From Pedobacter psychrodurus (GTDB taxonomy: Bacteria > Bacteroidota > Bacteroidia > Sphingobacteriales > Sphingobacteriaceae), in NCBI RefSeq assembly GCF_004331735.1, contig NZ_SJSO01000011.1, positions 1 through 64,000 of the forward strand: DNA of 64,000 nucleotides, written 5' to 3'. The position numbers and the translations under genes are program-made. Below, piece by piece: positions 55,146 to 63,716 of this stretch. Position 1 is the first letter of the stretch; each line of letters opens with the position of its first letter. Below the pieces are notes generated by a model that saw nothing but the letters and a program-made list of their open reading frames with translations, did no database searches and was not told the DNA's origin.

Positions 55146-55836
55146 AGAGTAGGTTTGAGATAGATAGGTGATTGGAATTGATGAGCATGCTGTTAATTCC
55201 CATTGCTTCTGCCCCGCGAACATCAGCATGGGGGTTATCGCCAACGTGGATCACCTCTTTTAATAATAATCCAGGGTGTCTTGTTCTGTCGATGGTATCC
55301 AGCATCAACTGAAAAAATCCGGCATTGGGTTTAGACATCCGAACTTCATCAGAATACAGTTGAAAATCTATAAATTGATCGATCTCCAAGTGCTTGACTA
55401 CTTTTTTAAGCGTTTTACCTTTTATAAAACCGGTATTGCTTAAAATATTTGTAGAGCTTTTGTCTGATTCTTTAATTTTAGCCAGCACATCCAAGCAATC
55501 GCTGCAATACAACAAAGGCATGTACATAAATATGAGTGCTTCCATTTCAATATAAAGCTGGTCCAGGTCGATATCGTGAAAATTAAAATCGTAATCGTTG
55601 ATCATGCCAATAACCATTAAATACATTTCATCGGCATCTACATTTTTCCCGGTTTTCTCGTTAATGGCATTAACCATTAAATCTACCTGGCGAAAAATTA
55701 CAGCAACTTCTGCTATACTTTTATGCTTGGTATTAAATTTTTGATAAAAATATTGTGTTCTCTCCTGTTTAAATGCTGGATTAGATTTAATCAACGTTAA
55801 CCAAAGATCGAATGAGTAATGTTTGTAAAAAGCCAT
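55132..55836 (-). CDS. HAD-family hydrolase of the Ter operon
   Basis: 234 residues, Rossmann-like HAD fold. Motif I FDLWLTLI carries the nucleophile Asp, but Trp occupies the usual second Asp position; motif II is ILSNTG, motif III has the Lys in SKPNAGFF, motif IV is HVGDNPHADVRGAEAMG. A phosphatase acting on the product of the neighbouring PRTase would fit. It follows terC by 104 bases that hold a perfect inverted repeat. Confidence 0.85.
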   Translation of the reverse strand: MAFYKHYSFDLWLTLIKSNPAFKQERTQYFYQKFNTKHKSIAEVAVIFRQVDLMVNAINEKTGKNVDADEMYLMVIGMINDYDFNFHDIDLDQLYIEMEALIFMYMPLLYCSDCLDVLAKIKESDKSSTNILSNTGFIKGKTLKKVVKHLEIDQFIDFQLYSDEVRMSKPNAGFFQLMLDTIDRTRHPGLLLKEVIHVGDNPHADVRGAEAMGINSMLINSNHLSISNLLYDTV

Positions 55837-55869
55837 TGCACCCTGTTTCCTAATCTGTTTTATAAATTC

Positions 55870-55897
55870 TAATATTACAAATTTGATTGTAATATTA
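55870..55897. promoter_or_regulatory. Perfect 11-bp inverted repeat upstream of the HAD-PRTase-TerD-TelA genes
   Basis: TAATATTACAA - ATTTGA - TTGTAATATTA, 34 bases before the HAD start codon. A related half (TTTGATTGTAAGATT, 55904-55918) lies 22 bases from the second arm. It is a candidate operator or the core of an internal promoter of the Ter operon. It lacks a T tract, so a terminator is less likely. Confidence 0.55.
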
Positions 55898-55940
55898 ATA
55901 ACGTTTGATTGTAAGATTTATCACAGATAAGCCTTACAAC

Positions 55941-56756
55941 TTAAGATTTATCCAATACCTTTTCGGCATCATCCGAAATTATGATATCGCTTTTGTGTTT
56001 TTTTGGATAGTTAAACAATATGGATGTTACTACTGGTATGATGAAAATTGCTACTGTAAAAATAGACACAAAAAGATCTGTTTTTTCACTTTCAATAGCA
56101 TGAGAAATAGGCGATTCCGGATAGAAATGCGTCACTAACGATGAAGTAAGTTTAATTCCTAAAACACCAATTACGATGAATGCTATCGTTTCTAAAAAGG
56201 TAAATTTCTCCATCAGTTTCACAAATGCCTGTGCTACAAAACGCATAGCCAAAATCCCGATAAAAACGCCGATATAGATTAACCAGATGTGATCGGTAAA
56301 AGCCACAGCAGCAAAAACATTATCGATAGAGAAAGCCAAATCCATTACCTCTACTAAAGCAACAGTTGCCCAAAAATTACCCATTAAGCCAACAGTAGAT
56401 TTATAAATCCAGCTTTTGCTTTTGTCTACTTCCTCTTCTTCTTCCTTGCCTTTATTATTCTTTTTTCTAAAATAATCGAAAGCCAGGTATAGCAGGTATA
56501 AACCGCCAAGTGGTTTTAGCCACCAGATTTGTACCAACCATGCCGCCAGGAACAAACAGATACCTCTAAAAACATAGGCACCAATAATACCATATTTAAG
56601 TGCTTTTTCCCTTTGCGATTTTGGCAAATCCATTACCATGGTTGCCAAAACAGCAGCATTATCAACCGAAAGCAAACTTTCGATCACAATTAAATTTAAA
56701 ATAATTAATAATCCGGCCTGTATATCGTCACCTAAAATCGTGTGCAAAAAATCCAT
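55941..56756 (-). CDS. TerC-family membrane protein
   Basis: 271 residues with about 7 membrane helices and the acidic intramembrane residues typical of TerC: ESLLSVDNAAVLATMV and VEVMDLAFSIDNVFAAVAF. A charged Lys/Glu-rich loop (KKNNKGKEEEEEVDKSK) splits the protein. TerC family members are linked to Mn2+ export or to recruiting Ter stress complexes to the membrane. It is the first gene of the Ter group. Confidence 0.93.
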   Translation of the reverse strand: MDFLHTILGDDIQAGLLIILNLIVIESLLSVDNAAVLATMVMDLPKSQREKALKYGIIGAYVFRGICLFLAAWLVQIWWLKPLGGLYLLYLAFDYFRKKNNKGKEEEEEVDKSKSWIYKSTVGLMGNFWATVALVEVMDLAFSIDNVFAAVAFTDHIWLIYIGVFIGILAMRFVAQAFVKLMEKFTFLETIAFIVIGVLGIKLTSSLVTHFYPESPISHAIESEKTDLFVSIFTVAIFIIPVVTSILFNYPKKHKSDIIISDDAEKVLDKS

Positions 56757-56908
56757 TGAGTGAGTGTGTATGTTTAAATTAAAGTTTTAGTTGACAGCAA
56801 AGAAACAAAATTTTATCAATCCCCATGCTTCAATCTTTTTTATTTATTGAATCGTTTTACTGATTAGATACTTTATCAATACAACTGTTACGTAATCGGA
56901 CTGAAATT

Positions 56909-57928
56909 TTATTTAGTAATCTCCAATTGATAGATATTACCTTTTTCCCCAGCCAGAATAACCTGTTTACCTTTTTTAGCTTTTTGAACAGCATTAAAGC
57001 TTTTATCAGAAATGTGTTTCCAGTTTTGGCCACCATCAGTAGAAATATCTGCTCCTGAAGTACCCGTAGCAACTAAGGTTTTAGCATTAATATAGGTTAC
57101 ACCCGATCGGAAGCCTAAAACAGGTGTGCTTGGCTTTTGCCAGGTTTTGCCTCCATCACTCGTTAAAAGTACATTATTCGAATTTTCTTTATCTTTTAGG
57201 TAGTTACCACCAACGGTTACACCTGTTTTTTTGTTAAAAAAATCGATTGAGAAAGGACCAGTACTGCCTTCGCCCTGTAAAATCGGGCATTTAAATACTT
57301 GCCAGGTTTGTCCATAATCTGGTGAAAAGTAAATGTTGGATACTGTTCCACCAGATGCAATCCAGGTTTTGCCACCAGGCAGTGCTTTAATGGTTGTACC
57401 ACTGGCTGCAAAACTCGCTTCACCTTTTGTTAATTTAGTTGTAAGGTTTGCAGATATATCCTGCCAGGTTTTACCAGCATCTACGGTTTTAAGTAGCTGC
57501 ATTTTATCATTTATAGGATCGCCAAAAATGAGCCCTTTATTTTTATCCCAAAAACTTACCCCATCTAAAAATATTGCAGAATCTACATTTTTATAATTTT
57601 CTGTCCAGGTTTCGCCACCATCTACGGTTTTCAGAATATACGCCGGCGATGCAATGCCCACAATAATGGCCTGCTTATCATCGAAAGCTTCGATATCCCT
57701 GAAATCGATTTTTTCGTATCCTTTAGGTTTTAACCATTTCCAGGTTATACCACCATCAGTAGTTTTTCCTACAGATCCATTACTCCCACTTACCCAGGTA
57801 ACCCGATCAGATACTACACTTAACCCGCGTAAACTGGTTTTGGTATTTTCATTCAATGGTTTAATGGAATACGATTGCGCAGCGCAAAAAAAAGGTGCCA
57901 ATAAAAGGCACCATAAAATTTTTTTCAT
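56909..57928 (-). CDS. YCF48/HCF136-like beta-propeller protein
   Basis: 339 residues with a signal peptide (to about 17). Repeated blades carry the motif TDGGxTW in variants: KTTDGGITWKWL, KTVDGGETWTEN, KTVDAGKTWQDI, LTSDGGKTWQKP, STDGGQNWKHI. This is a six- or seven-bladed propeller of the type related to photosystem II assembly factor Ycf48; in non-photosynthetic bacteria the role is unknown. It is coupled to the DUF2147 gene, starting 7 bases after its stop. Confidence 0.87.
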   Translation of the reverse strand: MKKILWCLLLAPFFCAAQSYSIKPLNENTKTSLRGLSVVSDRVTWVSGSNGSVGKTTDGGITWKWLKPKGYEKIDFRDIEAFDDKQAIIVGIASPAYILKTVDGGETWTENYKNVDSAIFLDGVSFWDKNKGLIFGDPINDKMQLLKTVDAGKTWQDISANLTTKLTKGEASFAASGTTIKALPGGKTWIASGGTVSNIYFSPDYGQTWQVFKCPILQGEGSTGPFSIDFFNKKTGVTVGGNYLKDKENSNNVLLTSDGGKTWQKPSTPVLGFRSGVTYINAKTLVATGTSGADISTDGGQNWKHISDKSFNAVQKAKKGKQVILAGEKGNIYQLEITK

Positions 57929-57935
57929 CTATTAA

Positions 57936-58367
57936 TTATTTTACTCGTCTAAAAGTTTCTGATCGTCCTAAAAGTGAAATGCCAACATAACCACGAATGT
58001 TTAACACATCGTTACTTTTTAAAGATAGGTTACAGCTATACGTTTTTCCGCTTTTAGGATCGTAAATCGTTCCATCAGTCCACTTACCATCATCGTAAAC
58101 AAAATCTTTCAATATTTCCAGATTCAACAAGGCACGCTTGTGTAGCTTTTCGTCAGGGTTTTTTACGTCTAATTTAGGTTTACCATTTATATTCGGTTCC
58201 TTCATCCAGGCTAATTTCCCATAATATTTATCGCCTTTTTTATAAATCTCTATTTGCCCTTCTCCTGAAGGATTAAGCCATTTGCCCACAACAGCATCTT
58301 TGTTCTGTGCAAATGCAGAAAACGATACAGCAACAAAAAGCAACATTAAAAATGGTAACTTCCTCAT
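57936..58367 (-). CDS. DUF2147 family secreted protein
   Basis: 143 residues with a signal peptide to about residue 20. The family pattern VGKWLNPSGEGQIEIYKKGDKYYGKLAWM is clear, as is the terminal GYVGISLLGRSETFRRV. A calycin-like small beta-barrel is expected. The function is unknown. It lies upstream of the propeller gene as a two-gene unit. Confidence 0.88.
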   Translation of the reverse strand: MRKLPFLMLLFVAVSFSAFAQNKDAVVGKWLNPSGEGQIEIYKKGDKYYGKLAWMKEPNINGKPKLDVKNPDEKLHKRALLNLEILKDFVYDDGKWTDGTIYDPKSGKTYSCNLSLKSNDVLNIRGYVGISLLGRSETFRRVK

Positions 58368-58467
58368 ATTTTTTATTTCTAGTTAGTTTTTAAAGATAAT
58401 AATTACACCTTATATCGAAACACTAAATAAAGAGAAAAAGTATGAGAAAGTTTAAAAACTATAAAAT

Positions 58468-58845
58468 TTACTTTGAAACGATCGGCAGGTACTTAGCCCG
58501 ATAAGCATAAAACAGGAATAAATTAAACAGCAGCATTACTGCAACCATAGGTAAATCTTTCGGGCCTAAAAATGCATGGTAAAGAAAAATATTTAAAGTA
58601 ACCGGAAAAATTACCAGTGCAGCTAAAGGTGCTGTACGGCCAATAAGCAAGAGTATACCTCCAACCAGTTCGGTTATTTTAATCAATGGAAAAAGGTACA
58701 CAGAGGCCATTAAGCCTGTCATAAAGCTCGTTTGTGCCGCTGTCATTTCCGGAGCCTTTGGCATGATATTAAGAAAATAGCTCACAGAAGCAAAAAGATA
58801 CATGGCGGCCAGAAGCACGCGTACAATAATAACTGCAATTTTCAT
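58468..58845 (-). CDS. DoxX-like membrane protein
   Basis: 125 residues with four hydrophobic helices (about 4-24, 44-65, 70-90, 95-118) and the segment KITELVGGILLLIGRTAPLAALVIFPV typical of DoxX-related proteins. The role is unknown. It is flanked by word-repeat DNA downstream of its start. Confidence 0.82.
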   Translation of the reverse strand: MKIAVIIVRVLLAAMYLFASVSYFLNIMPKAPEMTAAQTSFMTGLMASVYLFPLIKITELVGGILLLIGRTAPLAALVIFPVTLNIFLYHAFLGPKDLPMVAVMLLFNLFLFYAYRAKYLPIVSK

Positions 58846-58869
58846 AGTGGTTTAATTTTTGGTTTCTAT

Positions 58870-59142
58870 ATTTAAAAATAATAAATGTTATTGGTTCTTA
58901 TTGGTTAATTAGTTAATTAGCCATTAGTTCATTGGTGTAATAATCGGTTAATCGCTTTGGTTGATGGCCTATAGTTTTATGCTCAATAGCCATAATCTTA
59001 TCAACCATGAGCCAAAGATCATCTATGTTGTCTATTCGCTTATTATATTACCACACCCGGGATTTATATTATCGCACCTGAGATTTAGATTATTGCCAGG
59101 CTATGAACCGTGGACTATTGACTCAAGACTGCTGACTCCAGA
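58870..59142. repeat. Intergenic word-repeat tract
   Basis: Words such as TTGGTTAATTAGTTAATTAG, CATTAGTTCATTGG and GACTCAAGACTGCTGACTCC follow each other. A weak plus-strand open frame in it is not credible. Same construction as the tracts near 7.2, 9.7 and 12.1 kb. Confidence 0.55.
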
Positions 59143-59214
59143 CTATTTCGTATTATAATCGTAATTCACCATCCATTGAATGCCAAATTTATCGTTTTCT
59201 CCCTTCGGGGATAG
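59143..59214 (-). pseudogene. C-terminal remnant of a VOC (PhnB-like) protein gene
   Basis: A 23-codon frame, LSPKGENDKFGIQWMVNYDY then NTK, ending in TAG, preceded by an in-frame stop. The motif DKFGIQWMVN is the typical end of PhnB/YjdN-like glyoxalase-superfamily proteins. The remnant lies 4 bases beyond the DUF1801 stop, where an intact VOC gene would be expected in such clusters. The rest was deleted. Confidence 0.6.
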
Positions 59215-59218
59215 TTAA

Positions 59219-59605
59219 TTATGATTTGTTTTCAATTAGTTTAATCCAATTATTTACAAACTGCTCAAGCGCAGGCTGTTTCGCTTCAACATCAACCATA
59301 CTGGAAAACCTTGCTTCGCGCCTATCTTTCCAATTGCCTTGCAATAGAGATGAATCTTCGATCATATTTCCATCGTAAAAAATAAAAATGATCTGCACAT
59401 ATCCATTAGCCCGAAGATTAAACGCAGCCAAATCCTTTATATAGTAAAAACTTGGCGAATTCCACTTCACTCTTTCTTGTAGTTTAGAATTTGAATTCAG
59501 GATGATACTCCGTAACCGTTCGATTTCCTGTTTAAAAGGATGCTCGAGTTTTTCCATATAATCATCAACCTGATCTGCTTTCTGCATGCGTTCCTTATTG
59601 CTCAT
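59219..59605 (-). CDS. DUF1801 family protein
   Basis: 128 residues from the ATG at 59605, which overlaps the previous stop by 11 bases. YdhG/CyaY-like fold: VDDYMEKLEHPFKQEIERLR, ERVKWNSPSFYY, and an acidic-basic C-terminus. Function unknown; members are often beside DinB and VOC proteins, as here. Confidence 0.85.
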   Translation of the reverse strand: MSNKERMQKADQVDDYMEKLEHPFKQEIERLRSIILNSNSKLQERVKWNSPSFYYIKDLAAFNLRANGYVQIIFIFYDGNMIEDSSLLQGNWKDRREARFSSMVDVEAKQPALEQFVNNWIKLIENKS

Positions 59606-60014
59606 TTGCAAGTTTTGTTAATTTGATATCCATCCAATGCACCCAGTTTTTACCATCAAATTGTTCCCATATTCCTTCAATGGTATTGGCTTTAAAATTC
59701 CCTTTAAATCTTTCAGTATCGGCAAATATTAAAATGATATCATCGTAAATTTTAAGGGTAGATATTGAAATATTGCCTTCATTATCGAACGATTGCGACC
59801 TAAAAACATCCTCCATATCATCATAATGTGTAATTTCTAACGATCGGATCTTTTTATCACAGAGCACTACATCTACCTGATGCGTTAAGAAAAAACCACC
59901 ATCAACCCACTCGTAGGTATCTGTTCCAGCGATTATATCACCCGATTTTGTTAAACCTTCTGTTTTCCATTTACCGATATAGGGATTTAGTAGATTAAGC
60001 CTGTTGTTTCTCAT
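59595..60014 (-). CDS. DUF1579-like small beta-barrel protein
   Basis: 139 residues from the ATG at 60014; a TTG at 60032 would overlap the DinB stop as TTGA. The pattern LNPYIGKWKTEGLTKSG, TYEWVDGGFFLTHQV and IEGIWEQFDGKNWVHWMDIKLTK fits the lipocalin-like DUF1579/nitrobindin-like group. The ligand is unknown. It is the third gene of the four-gene operon. Confidence 0.75.
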   Translation of the reverse strand: MRNNRLNLLNPYIGKWKTEGLTKSGDIIAGTDTYEWVDGGFFLTHQVDVVLCDKKIRSLEITHYDDMEDVFRSQSFDNEGNISISTLKIYDDIILIFADTERFKGNFKANTIEGIWEQFDGKNWVHWMDIKLTKLANEQ

Positions 60015-60028
60015 AAATTTAGCTAAAA

Positions 60029-60535
60029 TCAATTGCTATCCAGCTCGTTATAAATATTTTTCAATTGATGTACGTGTCGTTGTGTATGATAAATGACGAA
60101 ATAAATTGCCTCTAACCTAGTTAGAAAGCCATACCCAGGCAGCTCATAAGCAGTACAGGTTTTAGTTAAATCTAAGCCAGTTACCGCATTTGATATCCCT
60201 TCCCTGATCTCCTTTAAACTTTTCAATAATTCAGGCTGGTTATACGTCCTGTCTTCAGGGTAAATCTCCTTAGGTGAATCGTACTTCACATTGAAATTCA
60301 AAAAATCTTTTCTAATTTCCTTTACCATTAAATCGGCTGGTTTATCAGTTTCTGTTACTGGCCCATTAATTACCTGCAGAAAACCGGAATTAGACAAAAT
60401 CATATGTTCTGCCAATTGGCCGGCTGTCCAGCTTCCTTTAAAAGGTACTGCATTAACGTGCGCAGTATTAAATTTTGATAAAGTGTTTTCTAATGCCGAC
60501 AAAGTTTCGTTGGCTTCTTTTATTATCTTTTCCAT
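60029..60535 (-). CDS. DinB-superfamily protein
   Basis: 168-residue four-helix DinB/YfiT-like protein with metal-site histidines visible in the N-terminal AEHMI and the C-terminal HTQRHVHQLKNIY. The fold holds thiol-dependent transferases and hydrolases; the reaction here is unknown. It follows the other DinB-like gene by 3 bases. Confidence 0.87.
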   Translation of the reverse strand: MEKIIKEANETLSALENTLSKFNTAHVNAVPFKGSWTAGQLAEHMILSNSGFLQVINGPVTETDKPADLMVKEIRKDFLNFNVKYDSPKEIYPEDRTYNQPELLKSLKEIREGISNAVTGLDLTKTCTAYELPGYGFLTRLEAIYFVIYHTQRHVHQLKNIYNELDSN

Positions 60536-60538
60536 AGC

Positions 60539-61030
60539 TTACATGTAATTCATTCCAGGGTATCCTAATAATCTCCGCCACAATGCAATTTGCCCGATAC
60601 AGTTCGCTTCGCGGTAACTGCTAAAGCTGATCATTTCAAACAGCGTGATCTCCATTCCGGGCATACTGAGTTTCTCTTCCAATTTCTCATCGGTAGCCTG
60701 AGTTAAAGCTTCTTGTAACTTTGGAGAAATTGCTGCCCAGTCCTTTATAAAATCTGCCAATGATGGATAAGTGGCATCATCAATAATTCCTTTGTTATTG
60801 GCAAAGAGTTCGTCGGTTATAGAGGGAATATCGATACCGAATGATTTCGCTAAAAAATAGCGGCCATGTACAACACTACCTGTAATCCATGCAATATGAT
60901 TTGCTTTTTCTAATCTTTTTTGGGCATCCTTTTGGTCTATGCCATCCAAGGCCCTTATTAAAAAATCTGTTTGCATTTCGTAAAGCACTATAAAGCCGTA
61001 CATCCTGCTACTCGTTGGTGTGGTTTTCAT
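60539..61030 (-). CDS. DinB-superfamily protein, diverged
   Basis: 163 residues, helical: IVLYEMQTDFLIRALDGID, ANHIAWITGSVVHGRYFLAKS and SYREANCIGQIALWRRLLGY. The helix pattern fits the DinB fold, but the C-terminal histidine pattern is weak, so it may lack metal. First gene of the operon and a probable distant paralogue of its neighbour. Confidence 0.75.
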   Translation of the reverse strand: MKTTPTSSRMYGFIVLYEMQTDFLIRALDGIDQKDAQKRLEKANHIAWITGSVVHGRYFLAKSFGIDIPSITDELFANNKGIIDDATYPSLADFIKDWAAISPKLQEALTQATDEKLEEKLSMPGMEITLFEMISFSSYREANCIGQIALWRRLLGYPGMNYM

Positions 61031-61165
61031 ATCGTTTATTGATTAGGTAATTAACTAGAATAAAGTTAGTTGTTAATTCAGATGAACACCATTGCCGTAA
61101 AAGTCAATCTTAAGGGGCATTTCAGACAATTTTTATATATTTACGATACCTTAATTTTTAATCAA

Positions 61166-62125
61166 ATGATACAAGTAGGTGTTTTACTGCCCCAAAACTT
61201 CAGATTATTAAGCATAGCGGCTATTTTAGACGTATTTGATACTGTTAATGGTTTTTACAGAAAAGATGCGCTTGAAACACCATTTAACATTAGTTTAATT
61301 ACCCTCGACGATAAAAATTATAATTTTAGTACGCATCCTTGCGTGTCATTACAAGAAGCCGGACAGTTCGAACTGATTTTAGTTCCATCATTTGCAACCA
61401 ACGATATTAAAGATTGCATCGGAGCCAACAGGGGCTATATCCCATGGTTAAACAAACAGCATACGGCAGGAGCAGAAATTGCTACCTTTTGTACTGGTGC
61501 ATTTTTACTTGCAGCATCAGGACTGTTGGATGGTAAAGCTGCTACCACACATGTTGATGCATGCTCTGCATTTTCTACTGCATTCCCGTTGGTTCATTTA
61601 AAGGCTGATAAAACGGTAACACAAGACGGAAAATTATTTACAAGTGGAGGTGCAACCTCTACCTTTCATTTATTGCTGCACCTTTTACAGCTTCATTGCG
61701 GAAAAGATATGGCCGTTAAGGTAGCCAAGATTTTTGCTATCGATATGGACCGCGTAAACCAATCTTACTTTAGCACCTTCCAGCCTATCCGCCACCACAA
61801 TGATGATATTGTTGCCTCTGCGCAAGAAAAAATTGAAAACAATTACCAGGATGTGGCCACCATTGAAGAAATGATTAAAGATATTCCTTCCAGTAGAAGA
61901 AATATTGTGCGTCGCTTTAAACAGGTAATCGGTATTACGCCTATCGAGTATCTTCAACAAACCCGCATCGAAGCCGCTAAAAAATTATTAGAGCAAACTG
62001 CGCAGCAAATGACAGAGGTAATTTATAACTCCGGTTACAACGATGCAAAAGCATTTAGAAAAGTATTCAGAAAATCAGTCGGGATGACACCAACGCAGTA
62101 TAGGGATAAATTTCAGGTGAGGTAG
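61166..62125 (+). CDS. GlxA-type regulator: DJ-1/PfpI domain plus AraC domain
   Basis: 319 residues. I choose the ATG at 61166, because a promoter-like TATATTTA (61135-61142) lies just before it and the protein begins MIQVGVLLPQNFRLLS, the usual class I amidotransferase-like start. Residues about 1-180 form the DJ-1/PfpI-like sensor, with FCTGAFLLAASGLLDGK holding the nucleophile-elbow Cys; about 210-319 form an AraC helix-turn-helix pair. It is divergent from the DinB operon and may control it. Confidence 0.88.
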   Translation: MIQVGVLLPQNFRLLSIAAILDVFDTVNGFYRKDALETPFNISLITLDDKNYNFSTHPCVSLQEAGQFELILVPSFATNDIKDCIGANRGYIPWLNKQHTAGAEIATFCTGAFLLAASGLLDGKAATTHVDACSAFSTAFPLVHLKADKTVTQDGKLFTSGGATSTFHLLLHLLQLHCGKDMAVKVAKIFAIDMDRVNQSYFSTFQPIRHHNDDIVASAQEKIENNYQDVATIEEMIKDIPSSRRNIVRRFKQVIGITPIEYLQQTRIEAAKKLLEQTAQQMTEVIYNSGYNDAKAFRKVFRKSVGMTPTQYRDKFQVR

Positions 62126-62632
62126 ATTTGAACCAAATATGGTTGTCATTCTGAATGTAATGAAGAATCTTTAACCAGTAAAAAAATACTTCTAAAAGCT
62201 ATGATCAAAGTCAATACTTGTTCTTAAAGGATATAGTTAAAAGCAGTAGATTCTTCGCTGCGCTACAAATGAAAGGCTATAGTAAGGTAGGCGTCATTCC
62301 CGCACAGACGGGAACCACGAAGTGCTCAGCGAAGCTAATCTTAATGCAACCTACAAATCCTATAAAAGCATTACGATTCCCAATCGAGTTGGGAATGACG
62401 ATTCATCGCATAATTTCTTTATCACTCCAACGTTTTTGTCAAAAACTAACCTCTCAGGATGACAATTCAATATTTATGATACAACCTTCTTGGCTATTTG
62501 AAGCGCAAAGCCTGTGGTTCTTAGTAAGCAGCTGTCCCGCTTTTACTCCAAGTCCTTACTCATGCTTCGCTCCGGGCTTTCCGTGCAATCGGGGCTATGA
62601 ATGGTTGTTAGTTGCACTAAACATCAAAAATA
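62126..62632. repeat. Repeat-rich intergenic region, no gene seen
   Basis: Contains the 47-bp block shared with 331-377 (62310-62356), a GATTCCCAATCGAGTTGGGAAT palindrome-like segment written as GATTCCCAATCGAG / TTGGGAATGACG, a lone MITE-type right end TATGATACAACCT (62475-62487), and the block 62534-62594. A plus-strand open frame across it (from 62218) is repeat sequence. Confidence 0.65.
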
Positions 62633-63502
62633 TTATTGCTTCGAAAATGCTTGCTGGTATTTCAATGGCGTTTTGCCAGTTATCTCCCTAAAATATTTAT
62701 GGAAACTGGTAAAATTGTAAAACCCACAGTCGTAGCAGATTTCTTTCACGGTTAGATCGTTTTCGATCAATAATTTACAAGCCTGCCCTACCCTAATCTC
62801 GTTCAGAAACTGTGTATAAGTTTTTCTACTTTTAGTTTTAAAGAATTTACAGAACGAATTGGGACTAATTTTAGCTACCGCAGCAATTTCCTTTAGCTCT
62901 ATTTTATTTTTGTAATTGCTGATGGTATAGTTATAAATAGATTGGATCCTGTCTTTTTCGTTCTCCAAAAAGTTTGGTTTAAACCCTAGCGAAACCAATA
63001 TGTTTTTTTCTTCGCAATTGGCTATTTCAGTTAATACCTCGAGTATTTTTATAATCCTCATCGTACCCGTAGCCTCAATAATCTGTGGCATTAAATCAGC
63101 AATTCTCTCTTTTGAAGTTCCTTGTAGCTGAATGCCCTGCCGCGATTGCAGCAAGACTTTTTTGATCTCCTGATTTTCGGGAAGGTCGAGAAAATCCTTA
63201 CCCAGAAAATCCTCCTTAAAATGAATCGCATAAACATCAACTGGTTCACCTGCGGTTTCATCAAAAAATTCAGGGTCAAAGCGCCAGTAGTGGGGCAAAT
63301 TGCTTCCAAGTAAAACAACATCGCCATCCTTAAAATTTTTAATACTATCGCCAATAAACTGCGTTCCTCTGCCTTTTCTAACGTAGATTAATTCTAATGC
63401 AGCGTGGTAATGCCAACGGTTGTTTATATCGGGCATAATATCTCTTCGAGCGCTAAAAGAATCTACCGAATTAGTAGATACATTAAGTAAATGCGGTTTC
63501 AT
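62633..63502 (-). CDS. AraC-family regulator with cupin domain
   Basis: 289 residues. An N-terminal cupin (WHYHAALELIYVRKGRGTQF, VVLLGSNLPHYW) is followed by the AraC two-HTH domain (NYKNKIELKEIAAVAKISPNSFCKFFK; TVKEICYDCGFYNFTSFHKYFREITG). It is divergent from a FucP-like sugar permease, so it probably regulates a sugar-use locus that continues beyond the window. Confidence 0.92.
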   Translation of the reverse strand: MKPHLLNVSTNSVDSFSARRDIMPDINNRWHYHAALELIYVRKGRGTQFIGDSIKNFKDGDVVLLGSNLPHYWRFDPEFFDETAGEPVDVYAIHFKEDFLGKDFLDLPENQEIKKVLLQSRQGIQLQGTSKERIADLMPQIIEATGTMRIIKILEVLTEIANCEEKNILVSLGFKPNFLENEKDRIQSIYNYTISNYKNKIELKEIAAVAKISPNSFCKFFKTKSRKTYTQFLNEIRVGQACKLLIENDLTVKEICYDCGFYNFTSFHKYFREITGKTPLKYQQAFSKQ

Positions 63503-63716
63503 AAAATCTTAAAAAATCAATCTAATATGCAAAATTATTTTGCAATGTAAAAAATTGAGCCAATATCATTTAATAATTAGATCATAAAGTTAAATTTTTA
63601 TTAACGCTTAACGGTTTAATTTGTAAAGCAACAACTAACCAAAAACATTGGCGCCAGAAGTTTAACTATTTTTATTTTAGCAGAACCTGCCTAAACCATT
63701 TATAACCAAATAAAAC

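Noticed and set aside
54309..55244. Longer start of the phosphoribosyltransferase
   Set aside because: The upstream 33 codons overlap the conserved HAD motif IV region; the start at 55145 leaves only a 14-base overlap.
62218..62691. 157-codon plus-strand frame before the last AraC gene
   Set aside because: It is built from repeat blocks also found at 331 and 50863 and runs into the antisense of the AraC gene.
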